DNA of 12,819 nucleotides from JADJNW01 sp964596135 (GTDB taxonomy: Bacteria > Bacteroidota > Bacteroidia > Chitinophagales > Saprospiraceae), in the NCBI GenBank assembly GCA_964596135.1, contig CAZQTF010000106.1:1-12819 (forward strand), written 5' to 3'. Below, piece after piece: positions 1-7,540 of the stretch. The notes under the pieces are model-generated. The model had not been told where the DNA came from and did no database searches. It worked only from the letters and a program-made list of their open reading frames with translations. The position numbers and the translations under genes were made by a program. Within the stretch, counting starts at the first letter, position 1; the number at the start of each line of letters is the position of its first letter.

Positions 1-1751
1 GCGGCTGCGAAACGGGTCCGGCAGTGCCTAAACCTGGCAATCCGGATATTATTTATTCCAATTGTAAAGGAAATTTCGGCGTGTTCAATAAAAAGACCGG
101 TCAGGAAATGCAATATCATGTCGGTGCAATGAATATTTACGGTCATAAGCCGACCGACCTAAAATTCCGCTTTCAGCGGGTAGCACCGATCCATGTGTCG
201 CCGCACAACCCCGATGTAGTGTACCACTGCTCGCAGTATGTGCACAAAACCACCGACGACGGCAAAACCTGGGAAATTATTTCTCCCGATCTGACTGCGT
301 ACACCCCTGAAACGCAGGTGATTTCCGGCTCGCCGATCACGCGCGACGTGACGGGCGAAGAATATTACAGTGCGATTTATGCCATCCAGGAATCGAAAAT
401 TCAGGAAGGCTTGATCTGGGTAGGCGCCAATGACGGCCCAATTCATGTCACTCACAACAGTGGCGGAAGCTGGCAGAATGTAACGCCTGCAGACCTGCCT
501 CCGGGCGGGCGTGTAGATGCAGTAGAGCCTTCGCCGCACCGCGCCAACAAAGCTTATGCTGCAATATTGCGTTATCAACTGGACGACTGGAAACCTTACA
601 TTTATAAAACCGAAGATTATGGCAAATCCTGGACGCGCATTACCAAAGGCATTCCCGACGACTACCCCGTGCGCGTGGTGCGCGAAGACCCAAATCGCGA
701 AGGGTTGCTTTACGCCGGTACAGAATTCGGTTTGTTCGTCTCGTTCGACGATGGCGAAAACTGGATGCCGTTTCAGCAAAATCTGCCGGTGACGCCGATT
801 ACCGATATCAAAGTGCATCAGAAAGATCTGGTACTTTCCACCATGGGGCGCGGTTTCTGGATCATGGACAACCTCACGCCTTTGCATCAGTGGCAGCCGG
901 ATCAACCGGTGACGCTGTTTCAACCGCGCGATGCCTACCGGATGCGCTATGAGGGGAATCAACCTTCAGAAGTTCCGCACTACCCATCGCCGGATGTGAC
1001 TATTGATTACTATCTGCCGCAATCGCCAAAACAAAGCATTCTGCTGGAAATTCTGGATGCGGACGGACAGGTCATCCGCAGTGCAACTTCCGCAAAGCCT
1101 GAAGAAGAAAGCTCTTCAAATGAGCGCGACATGGCAACTAATTTCCAGTTTCAGGGTGGAGGAAGCTTGAATTTGAAGATCAAACCAGGTTTGCACCGTA
1201 TTTCCTGGGATATGCGCCACGTGGGCGCCTGGGATGCTAATGCACAGCGCTCCGGCAGAAATGGACCAATGGTAACACCTGGTCGCTATGAGGTGCGGTT
1301 TACGGTGGATGGGCAATCGCAAACACAGCCTTTTTACATCCGCATGGATCCGCGCTTGCGCGAGGCAGGGCTTACGCTGGAGGATTTGAACGAGCAGGAA
1401 AAACTGGCGCTGGCAGTTCGTGATTTGCGAACCAACGCCAAAAAACTGGCGGCGGCGGTGAAAGAACACCAAAAAGTACTGGCGGAAAAGATGAAAACCG
1501 CCAAAAAGAAAAAAGAGATCGAACAGATAAGCGCCGAACAAGCGAAGCTGAATCAATTGGAAGCAGCGCTGAATACCGCCGAAGGACGCTATATGATGCC
1601 TATGTTGCTCGACCAGTTGAATTATCTTAATAATATGCTCGATCAGGCGGATCAACGCCCCGGCAAGGATGCTTACGAACGCTACGCCGAGCTGAAAGCC
1701 AGATATGAAGCTTTGCAAAAAAGTTGGGGTGAGAAAAAAATTCAACCTTAA
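1..1751 (+). CDS. BNR-repeat / sortilin-like beta-propeller protein, C-terminal part (5' truncated)
   Basis: The reading frame is open from base 3 to the TAA at 1749-1751, so the true start lies left of the window; the GTG at base 24 is internal. Counting that GTG as residue 1, four Asp-box turns of the S/T-x-D-x-G-x-x-W type are visible: TTDDGKTW (76-83), HNSGGSW (144-150, degenerate), TEDYGKSW (196-203) and SFDDGENW (240-247). These mark blades of a BNR/VPS10-type beta-propeller. After the propeller comes a beta-rich stretch (about 300-440), then a Lys/Glu-rich helical, probably coiled-coil tail (about 445-575). This order matches a large family of roughly 1000-residue exported proteins common in Bacteroidota and usually named glycosyl hydrolase or sortilin-like. 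No catalytic residues can be assigned, so the enzymatic label is uncertain; a binding or scaffold role is equally possible. The signal peptide, if any, is outside the window. A strong hairpin terminator follows 11 bases after the stop. Confidence 0.88.
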   Translation, partial: GCETGPAVPKPGNPDIIYSNCKGNFGVFNKKTGQEMQYHVGAMNIYGHKPTDLKFRFQRVAPIHVSPHNPDVVYHCSQYVHKTTDDGKTWEIISPDLTAYTPETQVISGSPITRDVTGEEYYSAIYAIQESKIQEGLIWVGANDGPIHVTHNSGGSWQNVTPADLPPGGRVDAVEPSPHRANKAYAAILRYQLDDWKPYIYKTEDYGKSWTRITKGIPDDYPVRVVREDPNREGLLYAGTEFGLFVSFDDGENWMPFQQNLPVTPITDIKVHQKDLVLSTMGRGFWIMDNLTPLHQWQPDQPVTLFQPRDAYRMRYEGNQPSEVPHYPSPDVTIDYYLPQSPKQSILLEILDADGQVIRSATSAKPEEESSSNERDMATNFQFQGGGSLNLKIKPGLHRISWDMRHVGAWDANAQRSGRNGPMVTPGRYEVRFTVDGQSQTQPFYIRMDPRLREAGLTLEDLNEQEKLALAVRDLRTNAKKLAAAVKEHQKVLAEKMKTAKKKKEIEQISAEQAKLNQLEAALNTAEGRYMMPMLLDQLNYLNNMLDQADQRPGKDAYERYAELKARYEALQKSWGEKKIQP

Positions 1752-1762
1752 TGGCAAAAATT

Positions 1763-1805
1763 AAGTCCGGCCAGTATCATAAATTTCGGCCGGGCTTCCG
1801 TTTTC
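1763..1805 (+). terminator. Intrinsic terminator after the BNR protein gene
   Basis: AAGTCCGGCC (1763-1772) pairs with GGCCGGGCTT (1788-1797), giving a 10-bp stem with one T-G wobble and a 15-base loop. After two C and a G it is followed by a TTTT run (1801-1804). It lies 11 bases after the stop of the BNR gene and is correctly oriented for it. Confidence 0.75.
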
Positions 1806-1860
1806 TATCTTTTTGTTTATATTTAACGTAATGTTTGAGTTCAATCATCTGGATGTCAAA

Positions 1861-1980
1861 GCGTGAGCGATGTGGAGGGGTGGCTGACCAGCCAGCCACG
1901 ACCCTGAGGGAGTGGCCGAGCGAACCGCGAGCCCCGCAACGTAGCGACCATGAGGCGTTGAGCCGAATGGGCACGCCCCC
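1861..1980. repeat. Compact GC-rich intergenic element with hairpin potential (candidate dispersed repeat or structured RNA)
   Basis: These 120 bases contain 84 G or C (70%), against 15 of 60 (25%) in the bases just before, with sharp edges on both sides. A strong hairpin is visible: GTGGCTG (1880-1886) pairs with CAGCCAC (1893-1899) around a six-base loop, and GGG (1877-1879) can pair with CCC (1902-1904) across a GA bulge. The ends can close on each other: GCGTG (1861-1865) with CACGC (1972-1976), or alternatively GGGAGTG (1908-1914) with CACGCCCC (1972-1979). The motif GCGA recurs at 1867, 1919, 1927 and 1934. A minus-strand ORF of 65 codons (1974-1777) covers it, but its Arg/Ser/Gly-rich translation looks like chance reading of structured DNA. 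The shape suggests an inserted repeat or a small RNA; which one cannot be decided from one copy. Confidence 0.5.
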
Positions 1981-2024
1981 AAAATCAAACCTTGCATAAT
2001 AATTTATAGCGTATTTTGATTTGT

Positions 2025-2873
2025 ATGATGATGCAGCATGATTTTTCTACCTGGTTACAGGAACATTATACCGCTCTGGAACTCGAATTTCTGGAGCTAC
2101 TGGAATCGTATCGCTATCAGCCCGGAAAAAAGACGATACACCAGATGCGGCTGAATCTGAAGCGACAGTTGGCATTTTTCAGCATCATGGAGCCGCTTCT
2201 TCCTTCGGAAGTGATGGATCAACAAGTAGTTGTTATCCAGCAATTGCAGAAGCGACTTGGGAAAGTGCGCAATGCCCAGGTACAACGCCAGAAAGCAAAA
2301 GTGATCGAACAAGCCTTGGAGCTTGATGCCGCCGTTTCAGAAAAACTGAAACAACGGGAAAAAGAATACGCCGATGCGTGGCATACCTATTTCGAGGAGG
2401 CAAACCTCGCGGCTGCCATGCAGGGCGTGCGGGAAAGCCTGGCGGTGGCGTTTTCGCACCTTTCATCCGCTTCTTTTGCAGGAAACTTCATCGAGCAAAT
2501 GCGCCACTTGCTGTATGATATAAAAGGGTTGAGTAATATTTCCACTTTTGACACCAGTAAATTTCATGAATTGCGCACACACCTGAAGCGGTTGAATTTT
2601 TACATGGAATGGCTGCAACCTTTTTTCCAAGATCTGCCATTTTCGGAAGCAACGGCACAGGATGTCCGACAGCTCGAACAACAAATCGGTGAATGGCACG
2701 ATTACGTTTCCCTCCTGAAAAAAGTGGACAAAACGGATCAGGAGGAACCATTTGCCTTTGCGGTACAGGAACAAATCGAACTCCATACCCTGCAAGTGCG
2801 CGCCCTGCTGCCAGAATTGGAGCATTTGCTCAAGCCATTGGAAGCATATTTTATCTCTTCCAATTCAAATTAG
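2025..2873 (+). CDS. CHAD domain-containing protein
   Basis: This is a CHAD (conserved histidine alpha-helical domain) protein of about 282 residues; CHAD proteins bind inorganic polyphosphate through conserved His and basic residues. The expected two-fold pattern of helical repeats is visible: IHQMRLNLKR (38-47) and LGKVRNAQV (78-86) in the first half, then FHELRTHLKRL (180-190) and IGEWHDY (221-227) in the second half. The whole protein is helical and charged, with no signal peptide or membrane segment, so it is probably cytosolic. Three ATG codons stand in a row at 2025, 2028 and 2031; the first was chosen, and a TTG at 2016 is a less likely alternative. No Shine-Dalgarno sequence is seen. 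CHAD often accompanies a CYTH domain or polyphosphate enzymes, but none is adjacent here. The hydroxylase gene starts 71 bases downstream on the same strand and may be co-transcribed. Confidence 0.85.
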   Translation: MMMQHDFSTWLQEHYTALELEFLELLESYRYQPGKKTIHQMRLNLKRQLAFFSIMEPLLPSEVMDQQVVVIQQLQKRLGKVRNAQVQRQKAKVIEQALELDAAVSEKLKQREKEYADAWHTYFEEANLAAAMQGVRESLAVAFSHLSSASFAGNFIEQMRHLLYDIKGLSNISTFDTSKFHELRTHLKRLNFYMEWLQPFFQDLPFSEATAQDVRQLEQQIGEWHDYVSLLKKVDKTDQEEPFAFAVQEQIELHTLQVRALLPELEHLLKPLEAYFISSNSN

Positions 2874-2885
2874 CGAAATTTCGCT
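2872..2885. other. 14-base perfect palindrome overlapping the CHAD stop codon
   Basis: AGCGAAATTTCGCT reads the same on both strands and includes the last two bases of the TAG stop. GCGAAAT is repeated directly afterwards (2887-2893), and a pyrimidine tract with six T follows (2895-2906). It could be a weak terminator or processing site between the CHAD and hydroxylase genes, or chance. Confidence 0.3.
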
Positions 2886-2944
2886 TGCGAAATCCCTCTC
2901 TTTTTTCTTATTTTGCTGAAAGACTCGATCAAAATCTAAGGAAG

Positions 2945-4237
2945 ATGGAAACCTATGGCTATGTTTTGAATATCGCGATGCCCATTTTTATTGGACTTTT
3001 CTTAGTGGAAAAGTTTTTTGAATGGCGGATGGGCAAGAAAGTCATTCGTGGCTTGGACAGTGTCTCCAGCCTGAGTTCCGGCATCACCAACGTCACCAAA
3101 GACGTGCTGGGCATCGGTATTGGCATTATCGCATACAGTTGGATGGTGGATAAACTGGCGGTTTTTAAAATTGAAAATACCGTATTAACCTACCTTATCG
3201 CCTTTATTGCCGTTGATTTTCAAGGCTACTGGTCGCACCGTTGGAGCCACGAGATCAATTTCCTCTGGAATCGGCATATTATTCACCACAGTAGCGAGGA
3301 ATTTAATTTGTCCTGCGCCTTGCGGCAATCTATTTCCGGTTTTGTGAATTATTTTACCATTCTTCTGCTGCCCGCAGCGTTGCTGGGCGTGCCCGAGCAG
3401 GTGATCGCCGTGATTGCGCCATTGCATTTGTTTTTACAATACTGGTATCATACGCGCCTGATCGGCAAGATGGGTTTCCTGGAAAAAATTATCGTAACGC
3501 CTTCGCACCATCGTGTGCATCATGCGATTAACAAGGAATATTTAGATAAAAATCATTCTCAGATTTTTATTATATGGGATAAATTGTTTGGCACTTTTCA
3601 GGAAGAACTCAAGGATGTGCCGCCCGTGTACGGCGTGACGCGCCCCGTGCGCACCTGGAATCCGATCAAAATCAATTTCCAGCACTTTTTCTTACTTTTA
3701 AAAGATGCATGGCGGACGCGCAACTGGTGGGACAAAGCGCGCATCTGGTTTATGCCCACCGGCTGGCGCCCGGAGGATGTAGCTGAAAAATATCCTGTGC
3801 CGGCTATTAAAGATCCTTATAATTTTGAAAAATATGATACGCCGGCGTCTCATGCATTTATTGCCTGGTCGTGGGTGCAGATGTTTTTTTGCTACTTCTT
3901 GCTCACCTATTTTTTTGCTTATATCGCCAAAATTGGCAGCCCGAATATCTTTATTTACGGGGCTTTTGTGTTCCTATGCGTTTTTGCTTATACCGAACTC
4001 ATGGATCGCCACAAGTATGCCATGTATATAGAAATCGGAAAATCCATGATAGGCTTAGGGTTGATTTATTACATGGGTGATTGGTTTGGCGCGAGCACTA
4101 CCGCCGTGCCCTGGTTCACGTATGTGGTCGGGGTTTATTTAATCATATCGGCGATCGTATCATCTTATTTTACAATAACCGAAATCAGCAAAGACCCGCA
4201 GCTCAGAGCCAAGAAGCCGGAGTGGTCGGTGGCGTAG
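2945..4237 (+). CDS. Sterol desaturase/fatty acid hydroxylase superfamily protein, alkylglycerol monooxygenase-like
   Basis: A 430-residue integral membrane protein of the fatty acid hydroxylase superfamily, whose members use a His-liganded di-iron centre and O2 to hydroxylate lipids. The His clusters are complete: HRWSH (98-102), HIIHH (111-115), H161 and H169 in a membrane helix, and HHRVHH (188-193). The surrounding words (SHEINFLW, HHSSEEFNLS, ALRQS, TPSHHRVHH, IIWDKLFGTF) closely match animal alkylglycerol monooxygenase (AGMO/TMEM195), which cleaves ether lipids using tetrahydrobiopterin; that resemblance is from memory of the family. Membrane helices are likely near 5-22, 50-67, 80-95, 130-148 and 153-170. 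A C-terminal part (about 300-412) adds four or so further helices. The ATG at 2945 is preceded by AAGGA at 2938-2942 and begins just before the first helix; the frame is open further upstream inside the CHAD gene, but that reading is an artefact. The true substrate and pterin dependence are unknown. Confidence 0.85.
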   Translation: METYGYVLNIAMPIFIGLFLVEKFFEWRMGKKVIRGLDSVSSLSSGITNVTKDVLGIGIGIIAYSWMVDKLAVFKIENTVLTYLIAFIAVDFQGYWSHRWSHEINFLWNRHIIHHSSEEFNLSCALRQSISGFVNYFTILLLPAALLGVPEQVIAVIAPLHLFLQYWYHTRLIGKMGFLEKIIVTPSHHRVHHAINKEYLDKNHSQIFIIWDKLFGTFQEELKDVPPVYGVTRPVRTWNPIKINFQHFFLLLKDAWRTRNWWDKARIWFMPTGWRPEDVAEKYPVPAIKDPYNFEKYDTPASHAFIAWSWVQMFFCYFLLTYFFAYIAKIGSPNIFIYGAFVFLCVFAYTELMDRHKYAMYIEIGKSMIGLGLIYYMGDWFGASTTAVPWFTYVVGVYLIISAIVSSYFTITEISKDPQLRAKKPEWSVA

Positions 4238-4259
4238 GTCTTTTTGCCATATAAAAAAA

Positions 4260-5186
4260 TTAATTCATCGCCTTCACCGTTTCCCGTGCACCTTCCTGGT
4301 AGCTGGTTGGCTGGAAGCCAAAACGTTTTTCAAACTTGCTGCTATCCAGGAAATAATCGCGGTCGAATTGGTACAACATTTCAGGGAATTCGCGCAACAC
4401 AGGTACAAAAATGCCGAGTATTCGCAGCATAAACTTTGGGGTAGCGCTGTATTTCGGATTGGCAATCCCCATTTCCCGGGCGAATAGCTCGACCCACTCG
4501 CGCGCGGTGAGGGTATCGGGATGCGTGGGCATGTGCCAGATTTGATTGTAGGCATCGGGCGTATTTCCTAAAATGGCGACCGCTTTGGCGGCATCCGGCG
4601 TGTAAGTGTAGGAATGTTTTTTATCGAGCGAGCCAAGAATATTGGCGCGTTTGCCCTGCCTCATCGGCTTGGCGATGGTTTCTATGAGCCAACTGGTTTC
4701 GTTTTTCGGACCGTAAAAGTCTGCCGCACGGGCTATGAGCGCTTCGATTCTGCCAGCGTTTATTGCTTCGAAGATCATTTCCACCAATTGTTTACGCACC
4801 GCGCCTTTTTTGCTCGGCGGATTCATTGGCGAATCTTCGGTCATGTGCGGAATCGCTTTTATATCATACATATACACATTGTCAAAAAACACCATTTTAG
4901 CTTTATGTTTTTCGCAGGCGTCAATTACATTTTTCACAAATGGGGGCCAGGTGCTCTGCCAAACCTTGATATTATATTCAAAACCAATGGTGACGTACAC
5001 CACCTCCGAGCCAGCCACGGCGGCTTCAATCAGGCTGAAATCCTTCAGATCAGCGGGATAAAGCTCGTCGTCCGGGTTGATGCGTTTTGGATGGCGACTT
5101 ACCAGCCGCACTTTGTCGGTGTAATTTTTAAGTTCTTTTGCCAGCACGGTGCCGATCGCGCCACTGGAGCCAAGGATAGTTTGCAT
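4260..5186 (-). CDS. NAD(P)-dependent epimerase/dehydratase-like extended SDR, atypical active site
   Basis: A 308-residue Rossmann-fold protein of the extended short-chain dehydrogenase/reductase type. The N-terminal nucleotide-binding loop is ILGSSGAIG (GxxGxxG, residues 6-12). An Arg after strand 2 (LVSRHPKR, 28-35) suggests NADP(H) preference, as an inference. DLKD (46-49) and the segment RAADFYGP (153-160) are typical of this family's core and substrate-domain junction. The usual catalytic YxxxK is not seen: the expected place reads PPSKKGAVRK (123-132), with Gly128 four residues before Lys132, and the Tyr-rich stretch NVYMYDIK (103-110) does not supply the spacing either. The protein may bind nucleotide without canonical redox catalysis, or use another base. 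No signal peptide. It stands alone on the minus strand, its 3' end 22 bases from that of the hydroxylase gene. The start is the ATG directly before the first beta strand; there is no clear ribosome site. Confidence 0.82.
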   Translation of the reverse strand: MQTILGSSGAIGTVLAKELKNYTDKVRLVSRHPKRINPDDELYPADLKDFSLIEAAVAGSEVVYVTIGFEYNIKVWQSTWPPFVKNVIDACEKHKAKMVFFDNVYMYDIKAIPHMTEDSPMNPPSKKGAVRKQLVEMIFEAINAGRIEALIARAADFYGPKNETSWLIETIAKPMRQGKRANILGSLDKKHSYTYTPDAAKAVAILGNTPDAYNQIWHMPTHPDTLTAREWVELFAREMGIANPKYSATPKFMLRILGIFVPVLREFPEMLYQFDRDYFLDSSKFEKRFGFQPTSYQEGARETVKAMN

Positions 5187-5337
5187 GAAAATAATATTTG
5201 TAAATGAAAGGTTTATATATTAGTTTTCAATTAGCAATATTAAACGATACATTAAGTTTTTTTGGATATTTCCTCGCCCAAATTAGGTTTTTTCTTCGGA
5301 TCAGACAATAGCAAAGGGGGCATTTGCCACAATAAAA

Positions 5338-5433
5338 ATGAAGCAGGCGGCGCAATTGCTTTTATTTTCCCAACTTTTTGTATTAACTTTCGCGGACTGC
5401 AGCAAAGATGAAGATGGAATGATGGCAATGTAA
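5338..5433 (+). pseudogene. Possible remnant or micro-ORF encoding a lipoprotein-like signal peptide
   Basis: An ATG at 5338 opens a 31-codon frame ending in TAA at 5431-5433. Its product starts with MKQ, has a hydrophobic core (LLLFSQLFVLTF) and then reads ADCSKDEDG. This looks like a Bacteroidota lipoprotein N-terminus (hydrophobic core, Cys at residue 21, then an acidic flexible tether). The residue before the Cys is Asp rather than Gly/Ala/Ser, so the lipobox is imperfect, and the frame stops ten residues later. It may be the 5' stub of a decayed lipoprotein gene, a short real peptide, or chance. It lies 46 bases before the start of the EVE-McrB gene on the same strand. Confidence 0.3.
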
Positions 5434-5479
5434 AACGATTAAAATTATTATTGATACAAATCTTGATTTTCAGGATATT

Positions 5480-7492
5480 ATGAACGCTAATAACTTGTTG
5501 ATTCATAGTCATTCTGAAAATCGGCACTCCCAAAAAATGATGCACTGGTTATTTCAATCCAATCCTGACGTGTTTCGATTGCGCGATGCTTTGCGGGCGG
5601 AAGCGCTGGCTACTTTTACGGTCACCTCGCACAAGCGGGATATTCACAAAGATGACAAAGTGATCTTGTGGCAGAGCGGCAAGGAAGCTGGTTGTTATGG
5701 TTTGGCAACGGTGGTCTCTGAAGTGGGTGAAATAGGCCTTGCCGAATCGGAAAAACCATTTTATGAGGAAAGGCCCGAAGAACGCCTTCGCGTACAACTC
5801 CGGGTGGAATACAACCTGTGGAACAAGCCGATTACCTGGGAAATGCTGCGCGATAACCCCGTGTTTGAGGATTTTAATGCAGGATTGCCAGGGACTAATT
5901 TTCTTGCTACCGAGTCTCAATATCAGACTTTGGTGGAAATGGCGAAACAACAAGATCTGCTCGCGGAGCCTAATATTCCTTATGGAGTACCGCCTCCGCT
6001 GGAATTTCCGCTCAACCTCGTGCTTTACGGTCCGCCAGGAACGGGGAAGACATATCAAACGGTGAACTACGCGCTGGCCATCATCGAAAATCGCTCGCTG
6101 GAAGAATTGGCGCTGGAAGATCGCCGGGAATTGCGCCGCCGCTTCGACACCTATGTGGCGCAGGGACAAATTGCATTTGTGTCTTTTCATCAGTCTTTTT
6201 CATATGAGGATTTTATTGAAGGTATTAAGCCCCGCCTGCTACCCGATGGCAATGTGGCGTATGTGATTGAGCCGGGTGTTTTCAAAATTATGTGCTTCGG
6301 GGCACGCCGCTATGTATTGGAAGCCTTGCTGCGCGAACGCCCGCAGGAGCGGCAGAAGGTTCAGTTTAGCCAGTTGTACAAGGCTTTTCTGGATTTTTTG
6401 GGCAGTGAAAATTTCCAGTATTTTGAAACGCCTACTTCACAAAGGGTTTATATTCAGCAGGTTTTGCAAAATGGAGACCTCTCTTTGCGTCCAGCTATTG
6501 CTTTTAATACATATACGGTGGAGAAAAATGTATTGCGCAAGTTTTATCAACAGTTTCCGAAAATGGAAGACTTGCCTGCAGCGCAGCAGTACATTGACAA
6601 AAACATCCGGGGTAGCGAAAGCGAATTGTACTGGACGGTTTTTGTGACGCTGAAAAATTTTGAAAATTTTTACTTGCAGCAACAACAGCAACTACAGGAA
6701 CAACAACCTTCTCCGCCGCCGCAACCAGTGCAAGAACCGCCGAAACCGCAAGAGGAATTATCGCCTGTTCCTGAAACGTGGCAGGAATTGATGAGCGATT
6801 TGCTAGTATTGCCGCAGCAGGTGTTAGCCAAGTGCAAACGCTTTGTACTTATTATTGACGAAATCAATCGGGGCAATGCTGCTGGTATTTTTGGCGAACT
6901 GATCTCCCTGCTCGAGTATGAAAAACGGGAGGGGCAAAAAGAAGCGCTTACCATCGTGCTGCCGTATTCCAAAACATTTTTTTCGGTGCCTTCCAATATG
7001 TACATCCTCGCCACCATGAACACCACTGACCGGAACGCCGACATGCTGGATATCGCACTGCGGCGACGTTTTTCGTTTCGGTTGGTGTCACCTGATCCGG
7101 CGATCATTGCCAAATTTGCCGGCAAGCCAGTGTTGCAGGGTATTGACCTAACCAAACTGCTCACCGCCATCAATCGCCGCATCGAACGATTGCTCGACCG
7201 GGAGCACTGCATCGGGCACGCTTATTTCCTGGATATTGATTCTTTCGACGAGTTGAAACACGTTTTTGCCGAACGCATCATCCCGTTGCTGGAGGAGTAT
7301 TTTTTCAACGATTATGCCAAGATCGGGCTGGTGCTGGGCAAAGATTTTGTGCAGGAAAAACCGACAGATGCGCCTTTCGCCGAATTTGACCATCCCTACG
7401 CCGCTGAATTTGCCGAAAAACGCGTGTATGAAATTGCCAATATCATGGAATTGGACGAAGAAGCGTTTATTGGGATTTATGAAAAAAAATGA
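5480..7492 (+). CDS. mcrB: EVE-domain McrB-like AAA+ GTPase of a type IV (modification-dependent) restriction system
   Basis: This 670-residue protein is the motor and reader subunit of a McrBC-type system that restricts DNA carrying modified bases. The N-terminus (about 20-155) resembles an EVE/PUA-like domain: MHWLFQSNPDVF (21-32), then HKDDKVILWQSGKEAGCYG (56-74). EVE domains are known readers of modified bases. The AAA+ module follows: Walker A GPPGTGKT (184-191), SFHQSFSYEDFIEGIKP (235-251), Walker B with McrB signature VLIIDEINRGN (456-466), MNTTDR (513-518, the McrB GTPase signature), ALRRRF (526-531) and IGHAYF (578-583). Walker A and B are about 270 residues apart, against roughly 90 in E. 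coli McrB, because of an insertion (about 275-455) ending in a Gln/Pro-rich linker (399-429). The ATG at 5480 has AGGA four bases upstream; the ATGs at 5537 and 5540 lie directly before the EVE domain and are plausible alternatives. McrC follows 48 bases downstream in the same operon. Confidence 0.92.
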   Translation: MNANNLLIHSHSENRHSQKMMHWLFQSNPDVFRLRDALRAEALATFTVTSHKRDIHKDDKVILWQSGKEAGCYGLATVVSEVGEIGLAESEKPFYEERPEERLRVQLRVEYNLWNKPITWEMLRDNPVFEDFNAGLPGTNFLATESQYQTLVEMAKQQDLLAEPNIPYGVPPPLEFPLNLVLYGPPGTGKTYQTVNYALAIIENRSLEELALEDRRELRRRFDTYVAQGQIAFVSFHQSFSYEDFIEGIKPRLLPDGNVAYVIEPGVFKIMCFGARRYVLEALLRERPQERQKVQFSQLYKAFLDFLGSENFQYFETPTSQRVYIQQVLQNGDLSLRPAIAFNTYTVEKNVLRKFYQQFPKMEDLPAAQQYIDKNIRGSESELYWTVFVTLKNFENFYLQQQQQLQEQQPSPPPQPVQEPPKPQEELSPVPETWQELMSDLLVLPQQVLAKCKRFVLIIDEINRGNAAGIFGELISLLEYEKREGQKEALTIVLPYSKTFFSVPSNMYILATMNTTDRNADMLDIALRRRFSFRLVSPDPAIIAKFAGKPVLQGIDLTKLLTAINRRIERLLDREHCIGHAYFLDIDSFDELKHVFAERIIPLLEEYFFNDYAKIGLVLGKDFVQEKPTDAPFAEFDHPYAAEFAEKRVYEIANIMELDEEAFIGIYEKK

Positions 7493-7540
7493 TGTTCGAA
7501 AGTTCAGGCAACTGGTGTAAAGGAGATTTGAAAAATAGAA

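Noticed and set aside
159..962. Long minus-strand ORF (267 codons) inside the BNR gene
   Set aside because: Antisense to a clear protein with Asp-box motifs; His/Arg/Phe-rich composition is typical of a shadow frame.
1777..1974. 65-codon minus-strand ORF over the GC-rich element
   Set aside because: Composition is Arg/Ser/Gly-rich and follows the structured repeat; the C-terminal half reads through the BNR terminator region. More likely false.
2693..2944. Upstream extension of the hydroxylase frame into the CHAD gene
   Set aside because: The extension translates CHAD-coding DNA in another frame; the ATG at 2945 directly precedes the first membrane helix and has AAGGA before it.
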